Source of the DNA: Actinomycetes bacterium
GTDB lineage: Bacteria > Actinomycetota > Actinomycetes > Actinomycetales > Cellulomonadaceae
DNA length: 16,128 bases
NCBI GenBank assembly: GCA_023388235.1
Contig: JAEWGQ010000158.1
Location: 1-16,128 of the forward strand
Direction of reading: 5' to 3'
Below are positions 6,550 to 13,206 of this stretch, in pieces (position 1 is the stretch's first letter; each line of letters opens with the position of its first letter). Both the position numbers and the translations under genes were made by a program. The notes beneath the pieces are model-generated. The model was not told the origin of the DNA. It saw only the letters and a program-made list of their open reading frames with translations, and searched no databases.

Positions 6550-7803
6550 GTGACCGTGCTGCCCGCCCCGGAACCGTTCGTCCCCCGCACCGACCCCGCG
6601 GTGCTGGAGGACCTGCGCGCGCGGTTGCGCGCCACCCGATGGCCCGACGCGCCGGAGGACGCCGGCTGGGACGCCGGCACCGACGTGGGCTGGCTGCGCG
6701 ACCTCGTCCGGTACTGGGCCGACGGGTTCGACTGGGACGCCCAGCAGGAGGCCGCGGCCCGGCTGCCGCGGATGCGCGTGCGGCTCGGCGCCGGGGACGC
6801 CGGAGAGGGCCGGGACGGCGGGGAGGGCCGGGACGGCGGCGGGGACCGGCTCGGGGCCGAGGACCGCGCCCAGGGCCTCACGGTGCACGCCGTGCACGCC
6901 CGGGCGGTGGACCCGTCCGGCCCCGTCCTGCCGCTCGTGCTGTGCCACGGGTGGCCCGACTCGGCGTGGCGGTACGAGAAGGTCGTGCCGCTGCTCACCG
7001 ACCCCGGCGCGCACGGCGCCGACCCGGCCGACGCGTTCGACGTCGTCGTGCCGGACATGCCCGGCTTCGGGTGGTCGGACCGGCCCGCGCGGACGCGCGA
7101 CTCGGTGCAGGTCGCCGCGCTCTGGGCCGGGCTGATGACGACGCTCGGGTACGAGCGGTTCGGCGCGGCGGGCGGCGACATCGGCAGCCACGTCAGCCGG
7201 TACCTGGCCCTCGACCACCCGGACCGCGTGGTGGCGGTGCACCGGATGGACGCCGGCATCCCGTACCACGTGGGAGCGCCCGCGGACGCGGGCCTCACGC
7301 CCGAGGAGCGGGACTGGTTCGCGCAGGTGGCGGCGTGGGGCGCGGCCGAGGGTGCGTACGCCGCCGTGCACCGGACGAAGCCGTCCACCGCGGCCGTCGG
7401 CCTGACGGACTCGCCCGCCGGGCTGGCGGCCTGGATCGTCGAGAAGCTGCGCGCGTGGAGCGACTGCGGCGGCGACGTCGAGCGGGCGTTCACCCGCGAC
7501 GAGATCCTCACGAACGTCACGCGGTACTGGGTCACGGGCACGATCGGCTCCTCGATGCGCATGTACCGGGCGAACGCGGCCATCCCGCGGGCCCAGCTCG
7601 AGCGCCGGGTGGAGGTGCCCTCGGGGTTCGCGCTGTTCGGCGGGGACATCCTGCGGCCGCCGCGGGCCTGGCTGGAGCGCACGTCGCACGTCGTGCGCGT
7701 GACCGAGCCCGAGCGCGGCGGGCACTTCGCGCCGTTCGAGCAGCCCGAGGCGTACGCCGCCGAGCTGCGGGACTTCTTCCGGCCCTACCGCCCGGTCGCC
7801 TGA
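6550..7803 (+). CDS. Epoxide hydrolase-family alpha/beta hydrolase with N-terminal EHN domain
   Basis: This 417-residue enzyme has the layout of microsomal-type epoxide hydrolases: an N-terminal EHN domain at about residues 8-80 (VLEDLRARLRATRWPD, then VGWLRDLVRYWADGFDW), followed by an alpha/beta hydrolase core. The oxyanion HGWP is at 133-136, the nucleophile Asp is D210 in GGDIGS, and the catalytic His is H392 in RGGHFAPFEQP. The acidic partner is not assigned. Such enzymes add water to epoxides through an ester on the Asp. An unusual Gly/Asp/Arg-rich stretch at about residues 82-108, encoded by an 18-bp DNA repeat, lengthens the link between the domains. The start is GTG at 6550. It converges on the APH-family gene with only 4 nt between stops. 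Confidence 0.87.
   Translation: MTVLPAPEPFVPRTDPAVLEDLRARLRATRWPDAPEDAGWDAGTDVGWLRDLVRYWADGFDWDAQQEAAARLPRMRVRLGAGDAGEGRDGGEGRDGGGDRLGAEDRAQGLTVHAVHARAVDPSGPVLPLVLCHGWPDSAWRYEKVVPLLTDPGAHGADPADAFDVVVPDMPGFGWSDRPARTRDSVQVAALWAGLMTTLGYERFGAAGGDIGSHVSRYLALDHPDRVVAVHRMDAGIPYHVGAPADAGLTPEERDWFAQVAAWGAAEGAYAAVHRTKPSTAAVGLTDSPAGLAAWIVEKLRAWSDCGGDVERAFTRDEILTNVTRYWVTGTIGSSMRMYRANAAIPRAQLERRVEVPSGFALFGGDILRPPRAWLERTSHVVRVTEPERGGHFAPFEQPEAYAAELRDFFRPYRPVA
6805..6839 (+). repeat. 18-bp tandem repeat inside the epoxide hydrolase gene
   Basis: GAGGGCCGGGACGGCGG occurs at 6805-6821 and again at 6823-6839 with an 18-bp period, followed by a partial copy. The period is a multiple of three, so the repeat encodes two copies of the hexapeptide EGRDGG (residues 86-97) and keeps frame. 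Gain or loss of a unit would change linker length without breaking the protein. Confidence 0.8.
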
Positions 7804-7807
7804 GCCG

Positions 7808-8689
7808 TCACACGCCGGCGGCGAGCTCGTCCAGCACGTGCCGGGCGAGCTCCGCCTGCCCCGGCGGGGTGTTCGTCAGCATGATCAGCGCCTTCCACAG
7901 CGCCCACCCCCGCCCGCGCGCCCACGTCGCGTCGTCGACGCCCAGCTCCCGGCGGAACGTGTCGCGCGCCACGCCCGACAGCCGCGTCCACACGATCGTG
8001 GTGTCGCACGCGGTGTCGCCGACGCCGGAGCAGCCGAAGTCGATGACGGCGGACAGCACGCCGTCGCGGACCAGCAGGTTGTGCGTCGACACGTCGCCGT
8101 GGAACCAGGTGGCCGGCCCGGTGTGCTCCGCCGCGAGCGCGTCCCGCCAGATGCCGGCCGCCCGGTCCCGCTCGCGCCCGTGCACGCGGTGCAGCAGGTC
8201 GCGGACCTCGTCGTCCCAGTGCGCCGGCGACCCGCCCCGGAACGCGCTGTGCGGGCCGGGCGGGGGCGCGCCCTCGGTCGCCACGCCGCGCAGCGCGACC
8301 AGGAACCCCGCGAGGTCCGCCGCGAACCGCACGGGGTCGTCGGGCGGGTCGACGGCGGCGGGCGCGCCCGGGATCCAGCCGTACACGGACCACGGCGCGC
8401 CGAAACGCTCCGACGCGACGCCCGCCCCGCGCACCTCGGGCACCGGCAGCGGCACGTGTGGCGCGATGCGGGGCAGCCACGCCTGCTCCTTGGCGACCTG
8501 CGGCACGTAGCCGGGCGCGGACGGCAGCCGGACGCTGAGCTCGTCGCCGAGCCGGAACATGCGGTGGTCGTTGCCGCCGTCGCGGACCGGCCGCAGCGGC
8601 AGGTCGCTCCAGGCGGGGAACTGCTCGGCGAGCAGGTCGCGGACGAGGTGCGCGTCGATGCGCGCGGCGTCGACGGTGGAGGCGCTCAC
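7808..8689 (-). CDS. Aminoglycoside phosphotransferase (APH)-family kinase
   Basis: This 293-residue protein has a protein-kinase-like fold of the APH family (Pfam PF01636 type), which phosphorylates hydroxyl groups on antibiotics or metabolites using ATP or GTP. The catalytic loop is H197-G-D199-V-S-T-H-N204, with D199 as the predicted base, and the metal-binding D217 is in VIDFG. The N-lobe strand reads LSVRLPSA, with Arg (R54) where many APH enzymes have the nucleotide-binding Lys; I recall this as common in the chromosomal subfamily. Its GTG start overlaps the helR stop by 4 nt (GTGA), so translation is probably coupled and both share the promoter region near 10930. A drug-modifying role is possible but unproved; many chromosomal members have unknown substrates. 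Confidence 0.85.
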   Translation of the reverse strand: MSASTVDAARIDAHLVRDLLAEQFPAWSDLPLRPVRDGGNDHRMFRLGDELSVRLPSAPGYVPQVAKEQAWLPRIAPHVPLPVPEVRGAGVASERFGAPWSVYGWIPGAPAAVDPPDDPVRFAADLAGFLVALRGVATEGAPPPGPHSAFRGGSPAHWDDEVRDLLHRVHGRERDRAAGIWRDALAAEHTGPATWFHGDVSTHNLLVRDGVLSAVIDFGCSGVGDTACDTTIVWTRLSGVARDTFRRELGVDDATWARGRGWALWKALIMLTNTPPGQAELARHVLDELAAGV

Positions 8690-10842
8690 CCGGCCACGCT
8701 AGCCGCCGGAGGGGTGAGGACGACGAGCTGCCGGGTGGTGCGGGTCATGGCGACGTAGCGGTCGACCGCGCCGGTGACGCCCGGGCCGAACCGGTCCGGG
8801 TCCACCAGGACCACCAGGTCGAACTCCAGCCCCTTCACCTGGTCCGGGGCGAGCGCACGTACCCGCGGCCGGGGTGCGACCGCGCCCGGTGCCGCGCCCA
8901 CGACGCACGCGACGCCCTCGTGCGCGGCGAGCCAGCCGTCCAGGACGGCGTCCAGCTCGCCGAGCGCACCGTGCACGACGGGGACGCCCGTGCGGCGCAC
9001 GGACGTCGGCACGCCGGCGTCCGGCAGCACCGCGCGGATGACGAGCGCCGCCTCCGCCATGACCTCCGCCGGGGTGCGGTAGCTGACGGTCAGCGACGCG
9101 ACCGTGACGTCGGGCAGCCCCGCGGCCCCCAGGCGCTGCGCCCACGTCCCGGGGAAGCCGCGGCGCGCCTGCGCCCGGTCGCCCACGACGGTCAGGCTCC
9201 GCGACGGGCAGCGGCGCAGCACCATCGCCCACTGCGCGTCGGTGAGCTCCTGCGCCTCGTCGACCACGACGTGCGCGAACGGGCCCGCGAGCCCGTCCGG
9301 GTCGGGGACGTCGTCGTCGGTGCCGGCGAGGGCGTCCCGCAGGTCGGCGCCGCGCAGCATGTGCATGACCGCCAGCTCGGAGTCGTCGGCGGCCACCAGC
9401 TCGTCCACGACGCGGTCCATCCGCGCCCGTGCGGCGGTGGCCCGGGCGCGGGCGCGGTCGGCCCGGCCCGGCGCGCCGGGGTCGCCGAGCCGGTGCCGGG
9501 CGGCGTCGAGCAGCGGGAGGTCCTCGTCCGTCCACGCGCGCGGGTCGTCGCGCTGCAGCAGGCGGACATGGTCGGGCGACAGCGAGGGCGCGCACAGCCG
9601 CAGGTACGCGGGCACCGACCAGAGGTCCGCCACGAGCTCCGCGGCGTCCAGGAGCGGCCAGGCCCGGCCGAGCGCCGCGGCGAGGTCCGGGGCGAGCGCG
9701 TGGCGCACCTGCTCGGGGGGCGCGTCGTCGACCCGCTCCGCGAGCAGGTCGAGCAGGGCGTCCCGGACCTGCCCGCGGGCCTCGTTGTGCGGGGTGCCGG
9801 GCTCGACGGCGCCGAACGCGTCCGCCCAGTCCTGCGGGCCGACCTCGACGTCGCCCCACGGCGTGCCGACGACCAGCCCCTCGGCCGGCGGCCGCTCGGA
9901 GAACCGGACGGCGGGCTCGATCGCGGCGACGAGGGCGGCCGAGGACTTGAGCCGCGCGACCTCGGGATCGCGCTCGGGCCGGGTGCCCGCGCCCTCGGGC
10001 ACGAGGTCGCGCAGCGTGCAGGTCCGCACGCCGTCCTCGCCGAGCCCCGGCAGCACGTCCGCGACGTAGTCGAGGTACGGGCGGTGCGGCCCGACCACCA
10101 GGACGCCGCCGCGCCGGGCCGCCACCCGGGGGTCCGCGTACAGCAGGTAGGCGGCCCGGTGCAGCGCGACCACCGTCTTGCCCGTGCCGGGGCCGCCGTC
10201 CACCACGAGCGTGCCGCGCGAGGGCGCGCGCACGATCACGTCCTGGTCCGCCTGCAGCGTGCCGAGCACGTCGCGCATGCGGTCCGACCGGCTGGCGTCC
10301 AGCGTCGCGAGGAACGCCGACTCGTCGTCCGGCGCCACCGGTCCCGTGGCCGCCCCGGGGTCGAGGACCTCGTCCCAGTAGTCCGTGATCCGGCCCCGCG
10401 TCCAGCGGTACCGGCGCCGCGCGGCCAGGCCCAGGGGGTGCGCGCGGGTGGCGGCGAAGTACGGGGCCGCGGCGGGGGAGCGCCAGTCCACGAGCAGCCG
10501 CTGCCCCGCGGGGTCGGCCAGCCCGAGCCGACCGACGTACACGGGGTCGCCGCCGTCGGCGGGGACCATCCGGCCCAGGCACAGGTCGGCGCCGTGCGCG
10601 CGCAGCAGGCGCAGCCGGGCCGCGAGCCGCCGGACGTCCTGGTCCCGCTCGAGCGCGGCCTGGCCCGCACGGACCGGGGAGCGGCGGCGGGCGTCGAGCC
10701 GGTCCGCCGTCTCGTCAGCCGCACGGGCGAGCGCGGCGGTGACGGCCGCGAGGTGCCGGTCGTCGGCGGCGACGAGCGCGGGATCGGCCTTGGCGGCGAG
10801 GCGGTCGGGGAGGGCGAAGGCGGACGGGGGCACGGGCGTCAC
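8686..10842 (-). CDS. helR: RNA polymerase recycling motor ATPase HelR (UvrD-like, HelD family)
   Basis: This 718-residue protein matches actinobacterial HelR, a HelD-class motor related to superfamily 1 helicases that removes stalled or rifamycin-bound RNA polymerase from DNA. The N terminus (FALPDRLAAKADPALVAADDRHLAAV) and the LCLGRM...DPVYVGRLGL...LLVDWRSPAAAPYF and RRRYRWTRGRITDYWDEV blocks are characteristic. The Walker A GGPGTGKT spans 216-223 (K222), and Walker B is VVVDEAQE with D528 and E529. SF1 motifs appear later (VVGDRAQARRGFPGTW, VSYRTP, DQVKGLEFDLVVLVDP, VAMTRTTRQLVVL). The GTG start at 10842 has AGGAG 6 nt upstream. A rifamycin-associated element lies 85-103 bp upstream. In Streptomyces venezuelae, HelR gives rifamycin resistance by displacing RNA polymerase. 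Confidence 0.92.
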   Translation of the reverse strand: MTPVPPSAFALPDRLAAKADPALVAADDRHLAAVTAALARAADETADRLDARRRSPVRAGQAALERDQDVRRLAARLRLLRAHGADLCLGRMVPADGGDPVYVGRLGLADPAGQRLLVDWRSPAAAPYFAATRAHPLGLAARRRYRWTRGRITDYWDEVLDPGAATGPVAPDDESAFLATLDASRSDRMRDVLGTLQADQDVIVRAPSRGTLVVDGGPGTGKTVVALHRAAYLLYADPRVAARRGGVLVVGPHRPYLDYVADVLPGLGEDGVRTCTLRDLVPEGAGTRPERDPEVARLKSSAALVAAIEPAVRFSERPPAEGLVVGTPWGDVEVGPQDWADAFGAVEPGTPHNEARGQVRDALLDLLAERVDDAPPEQVRHALAPDLAAALGRAWPLLDAAELVADLWSVPAYLRLCAPSLSPDHVRLLQRDDPRAWTDEDLPLLDAARHRLGDPGAPGRADRARARATAARARMDRVVDELVAADDSELAVMHMLRGADLRDALAGTDDDVPDPDGLAGPFAHVVVDEAQELTDAQWAMVLRRCPSRSLTVVGDRAQARRGFPGTWAQRLGAAGLPDVTVASLTVSYRTPAEVMAEAALVIRAVLPDAGVPTSVRRTGVPVVHGALGELDAVLDGWLAAHEGVACVVGAAPGAVAPRPRVRALAPDQVKGLEFDLVVLVDPDRFGPGVTGAVDRYVAMTRTTRQLVVLTPPAASVAG

Positions 10843-10926
10843 GGGGGCTCCTCGGGGGGGTGCCGGGGGCGGGCAGCGGGTGGCTGCGCGGCGGGCGGTG
10901 GGAGCAGGAAGTCTGCGCCGGGGAGG

Positions 10927-10945
10927 GGGCCTTGCGGCAAGACCC
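10927..10945. promoter_or_regulatory. Rifamycin-associated element (RAE)
   Basis: The 19-mer GGGCCTTGCGGCAAGACCC is an inverted repeat centred on 10936 (GGG-CTTGC-G-GCAAG-CCC with one mismatched pair). It matches the RAE consensus as I recall it, GGGGCTTGCGGCAAGGCCC, at 17 of 19 positions. RAEs lie upstream of rifamycin resistance genes, including helR, in many actinobacteria and are linked to rifamycin induction. It is 85 bp upstream of the helR start and is the only such site in the window. Confidence 0.85.
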
Positions 10946-10960
10946 CGGGCGCGCTATACG
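10932..10960 (+). promoter_or_regulatory. Plus-strand promoter overlapping the RAE, facing away from helR
   Basis: TTGCGG at 10932-10937, inside the RAE, is followed after 17 bp by TATACG at 10955-10960. A transcript would start near 10967 and run rightwards, away from helR. Because the RAE is nearly symmetrical it also supplies TTGCCG on the minus strand (10940-10935), with the weaker CAGACT (10915-10910) after 19 bp pointing toward helR. No plus-strand gene is evident until 12445. Of the 251-bp gap 10843-11093, the rest shows only GC-rich sequence and the helR ribosome-binding site. Confidence 0.45.
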
Positions 10961-11070
10961 TTGAGAACGGAGGGGCGAGGGCGTCGGACGCCGCCCCCGG
11001 GCTCGCGGCACGGCACCGCTGCCCGCCGTCGACCCGCGTGACCGTGGGTGGTGCTGCTCGCGGACCCCGG

Positions 11071-11113
11071 CGGGCACCCGTTCTGCCGCTGGGTCAGGCC
11101 CCCGGGGTGCCCG
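11071..11113 (-). terminator. Possible hairpin around the stop of the winged-helix regulator gene
   Basis: CGGGCACCC at 11071-11079 pairs perfectly with GGGTGCCCG at 11105-11113, a 9-bp stem with a 25-nt loop that contains the stop codon at 11094-11096. It could end transcription of the membrane protein/regulator operon before helR. The large loop and missing U-tract make this uncertain. Confidence 0.3.
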
Positions 11114-11477
11114 GTCCGGGCTGCTCGGGACCGGGCTGCCCGGGGTCGGGCTGCTCGGGGTCGGGCTCCGGGAGCGCGACGAGCGCCGCGATGGACCGCA
11201 GCAGCTCGAGCTCGGCGAGCAGCGCCTGCCGGCCGGCGGGGGTGAGGCGCGCCCACGTCCGCGCGCGCCGGCCGTCGTAGCCGCGGCGCAGCGCGACGAG
11301 CCCGGAGCCGACCAGCACCTCGAGGTGGCGTCCGAGGTTGCCGTCGGTCAGCGCGAGCGCGCGCTTGAGGTAGGCGAAGTCGGCGTCGGTGCGCTCGGAC
11401 AGCACGGCGAGGATGCCCAGCCGGGCGCGCTGGTGGACCGTCTCGTCGAGACGGGACAGCGGGTGCGGCTCGCTCAT
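11094..11477 (-). CDS. Winged-helix transcriptional regulator with proline-rich repeat tail
   Basis: This 127-residue protein has a winged-helix DNA-binding domain of the ArsR/MarR-like 'HTH_27' type at about residues 9-95: DETVHQRARLGILAVLSE, then FAYLKRALALTDGNLGRHLEVLVGSGLV, and a basic wing RRGYDGRRARTW. Such small regulators often control a neighbouring membrane protein gene. The tail (residues 103-127) is made of four proline-rich pentapeptides (DPEQP, DPGQP, GPEQP, GPGTP) and is not part of the usual fold. The ATG overlaps the stop of the upstream membrane protein gene by 4 nt (ATGA), so the two are coupled. No ligand site can be named. Confidence 0.82.
   Translation of the reverse strand: MSEPHPLSRLDETVHQRARLGILAVLSERTDADFAYLKRALALTDGNLGRHLEVLVGSGLVALRRGYDGRRARTWARLTPAGRQALLAELELLRSIAALVALPEPDPEQPDPGQPGPEQPGPGTPGA
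11103..11162 (-). repeat. 15-bp tandem repeat encoding a proline-rich pentapeptide tail
   Basis: Four in-frame 15-bp units encode the pentapeptides DPEQP, DPGQP, GPEQP and GPGTP (residues 106-125 of the winged-helix regulator). On the plus strand this is seen as repeated CGGGCTGCTCGGGG-like blocks. The repeat directly precedes the stop codon region, so slippage would mainly change tail length. Confidence 0.75.
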
Positions 11478-12037
11478 CCGCGGCCGTCGGCGGGCAGGGG
11501 CACCGCGAGGCGCCGTTCGTGGACGACCGCGGCGACGGTGAGCCCGGCGAACGCCGCGACGGTGGCGACGTTCACGGCCGTGGCGGGGTCAGGGAGCAGG
11601 ACGAGCGTGTTGGCGGCGCCGTTGAGGTGCACGAACGGCCCCAGCGCGGCGAGCACCAGACCGGGCACCCAGAGGCCGCGGTCCCGGCCGCGCCACCCGA
11701 GCACGACGAGGCCGGCACCGAGCACCGCCTCCGCTCCGGCGAACAGGGGAGCCATCAGGCCGATCGGCGTCAGGAGCAGCACGGTGACGCCGGCGAGCAC
11801 GACGCCGTACCCGTCGGAGCCCACCCCGGCCCCGGTGACGGCGCGCTGGACCCGCATGGCGAGGAAGACCACGGCGTACGTCACGACGGGGACGACCGCC
11901 ATGAGCGTGGACGGCACGCGATGCACGGCGTCGTGCCACGTGAGGACGCCGAGGGCGACGGTCACCGCGGCGAGCGGCACCGAGCGGGCGTGGCGGGCGG
12001 CGCGTTCCCGCACGAGGAGGCGCTCGAGGTAGGCCAT
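11474..12037 (-). CDS. Multi-pass membrane protein of unknown function
   Basis: This 187-residue protein has about six hydrophobic segments near residues 20-34, 43-61, 78-95, 98-115, 121-138 and 153-172, with short polar loops. The basic N terminus (VRERAARHARS) suggests that end is cytoplasmic. No enzymatic motif is recognised, so I leave the function open. ATG at 12037 is preferred to GTG at 12085 because the extra 16 residues look like upstream DNA and a CAGAGT sequence at 12049-12044 sits at leaderless -10 spacing from 12037. The stop overlaps the winged-helix regulator start by 4 nt. The pairing of a small integral membrane protein with its own winged-helix regulator is a common layout in actinobacteria. 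Confidence 0.75.
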   Translation of the reverse strand: MAYLERLLVRERAARHARSVPLAAVTVALGVLTWHDAVHRVPSTLMAVVPVVTYAVVFLAMRVQRAVTGAGVGSDGYGVVLAGVTVLLLTPIGLMAPLFAGAEAVLGAGLVVLGWRGRDRGLWVPGLVLAALGPFVHLNGAANTLVLLPDPATAVNVATVAAFAGLTVAAVVHERRLAVPLPADGRG

Positions 12038-12043
12038 GGAGTC

Positions 12044-12059
12044 ACTCTGCCAGACAGAG
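12044..12059 (-). promoter_or_regulatory. Inverted repeat and possible -10 at the membrane protein promoter
   Basis: CTCTG at 12045-12049 and CAGAG at 12055-12059 form a 5-bp inverted repeat with a 5-nt spacer. It overlaps CAGAGT (12049-12044 on the minus strand), which lies at -12 to -7 from the ATG at 12037. It is a plausible operator for the winged-helix regulator encoded in the same operon, but the arms are short. Confidence 0.3.
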
Positions 12060-12103
12060 CGAGCGCGCGGGAGGGGTTCCGGCACCCGGCGGGCGCGGCC
12101 GCC

Positions 12104-12388
12104 TCAGGACGCGAGCGGCGCGCTCGTCCCGCCGGCGGGCGCGTCGTCCGCGGTGACGGCCGCCCACAGGGCGTCGAGGGACAGTCCCAGCACCGCCGCG
12201 ACGGCCGCGACGGTCGGGAACGCAGGGGTGGCCACGCGGCCCGACTCGATCTTCCGGAGCGTCTCGGGCGAGACCCCGGCGTCGAGCGCGGTGCGCAGCA
12301 CGGACCGCGAGCCGCGCGCCTCGCGGAGCAGCGCGCCGAGGCGGCGACCGCGCTCGACCTCGGCGGGGGACAGCGGCAGGCGGACCAT
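12104..12388 (-). CDS. XRE-family helix-turn-helix transcriptional regulator
   Basis: This 94-residue protein is almost only a Cro/C1-type DNA-binding domain. Helices run from about residue 8 (AEVERGRRLGALLREAR), and the helix-turn-helix is near residues 31-52 (TALDAGVSPETLRKIESGR). The PTVAAVAAVLGLSLDALW segment that follows is the classic last helix of XRE domains. There is no ligand or protease domain. It diverges from the methionine aminopeptidase gene. Its -10 (TAGTAT, 12401-12396) ends 7 nt before the ATG, suggesting a leaderless mRNA, and lies within the shared region with repeated ACCGGGA-like sites. Autoregulation together with control of the aminopeptidase/DinB pair is an inference. 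Confidence 0.85.
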   Translation of the reverse strand: MVRLPLSPAEVERGRRLGALLREARGSRSVLRTALDAGVSPETLRKIESGRVATPAFPTVAAVAAVLGLSLDALWAAVTADDAPAGGTSAPLAS

Positions 12389-12444
12389 GGGACCGATACT
12401 AATACCGGGATAACATGACCGGGACCCGAGGAGAGTGGAAGACG
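12389..12444. promoter_or_regulatory. Shared XRE/map promoter region with ACCGRKA-like repeats
   Basis: The 56-bp divergent gap is strikingly AT-richer than its surroundings. It contains TAGTAT for the minus-strand XRE gene (12401-12396) and TAACAT for the plus-strand gene (12411-12416). Three direct repeats, ACCGATA (12392-12398), ACCGGGA (12404-12410) and ACCGGGA (12418-12424), overlap both -10 elements, as expected for operators of a divergent regulator. GAGGAG at 12428-12433 serves as ribosome-binding site for the ATG at 12445. Confidence 0.5.
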
Positions 12445-13206
12445 ATGATCGAGATCCTGGACCGCGACGAGCTGCGGCGCGCGCGGGACACCGGCGCGCT
12501 GGTGCACGAGATCCTGGCGACCCTGCGGTCGCGGTGCGCGGTCGGGACCAACCTGCTCGACGTCGACCGGTGGGCCCGCGAGATGATCGAGGCCGCCGGG
12601 GCGCAGTCGTGCTACGTCGACTACGCGCCGTCCTTCGGGCGGGGCCCGTTCGGGCACTACATCTGCACGTCGGTGAACGACGCGGTGCTGCACGGCCTGC
12701 CGCACGACCGGCGGCTCGCCGACGGGGACCTGCTGACCCTCGACCTCGCGGTGTCGCTGCGCGGCATCGTCGCCGACTCGGCGATCAGCTTCGTGGTGGG
12801 CAGCGCGCGGCCCGCGGGCTCGCTCGCGCTCATCGAGGCGACCGAGCGCGCCCTCGCCGCCGGGATCGCCGCGGCCGGGCCGGGGGTGCGGCTCGGGGAC
12901 GTGTCGCACGCCATGGGCTCGGTGCTGACCGCCGCCGGGTACCCCGTGAACACCGAGTTCGGCGGGCACGGCGTCGGCTCGACCATGCACCAGGACCCGC
13001 ACGTGTCGAACACGGGCACGCCGGGCCGGGGGTACACGCTGCGTCCCGGGCTCCTGCTCGCCCTGGAGCCCTGGGTCATGGCCGACACCGACGAGCTCGT
13101 GACCGACGCCGACGGCTGGACGCTGCGCAGCGCCACCGGGTGCCGGACCGCGCACAGCGAGCACACCGTCGCGATCACCGACGACGGCGTCGAGGTGCTC
13201 ACGTGA
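12445..13206 (+). CDS. map: Type I methionine aminopeptidase
   Basis: This 253-residue metalloenzyme removes the initiator methionine from nascent proteins. All five metal ligands are present: D100 (LTLDLAVS), D111 (VADSA), H175 (FGGHGVGS), E208 (ALEPW) and E239 (HSEHT). The VNDAVLHGLP segment that carries the substrate-side His of type I enzymes is also intact. There is no N-terminal zinc-finger extension. I chose ATG at 12445 over ATG at 12415 because a TAACAT -10 overlaps 12415 and a GAGGAG/GGAAGA purine stretch precedes 12445. It diverges from an XRE regulator rather than sitting in the ribosomal protein cluster, so it may be a second, regulated copy. Its stop overlaps the DinB-like gene by 4 nt. 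Confidence 0.9.
   Translation: MIEILDRDELRRARDTGALVHEILATLRSRCAVGTNLLDVDRWAREMIEAAGAQSCYVDYAPSFGRGPFGHYICTSVNDAVLHGLPHDRRLADGDLLTLDLAVSLRGIVADSAISFVVGSARPAGSLALIEATERALAAGIAAAGPGVRLGDVSHAMGSVLTAAGYPVNTEFGGHGVGSTMHQDPHVSNTGTPGRGYTLRPGLLLALEPWVMADTDELVTDADGWTLRSATGCRTAHSEHTVAITDDGVEVLT

Noticed and set aside
10926..10946. The RAE inverted repeat read as a transcription terminator
   Set aside because: No gene ends close by on either strand, there is no U-tract, and the sequence matches the RAE consensus upstream of its expected target helR.
8920..11280. A 786-codon plus-strand frame opposite helR
   Set aside because: It is antisense to a well-supported HelR gene and encodes low-complexity sequence; it is not a product of the plus-strand promoter near 10960.
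12415..12444. ATG at 12415 as the methionine aminopeptidase start
   Set aside because: It overlaps the TAACAT -10 and one of the direct repeats, and has no ribosome-binding site, whereas 12445 has a purine-rich site upstream.
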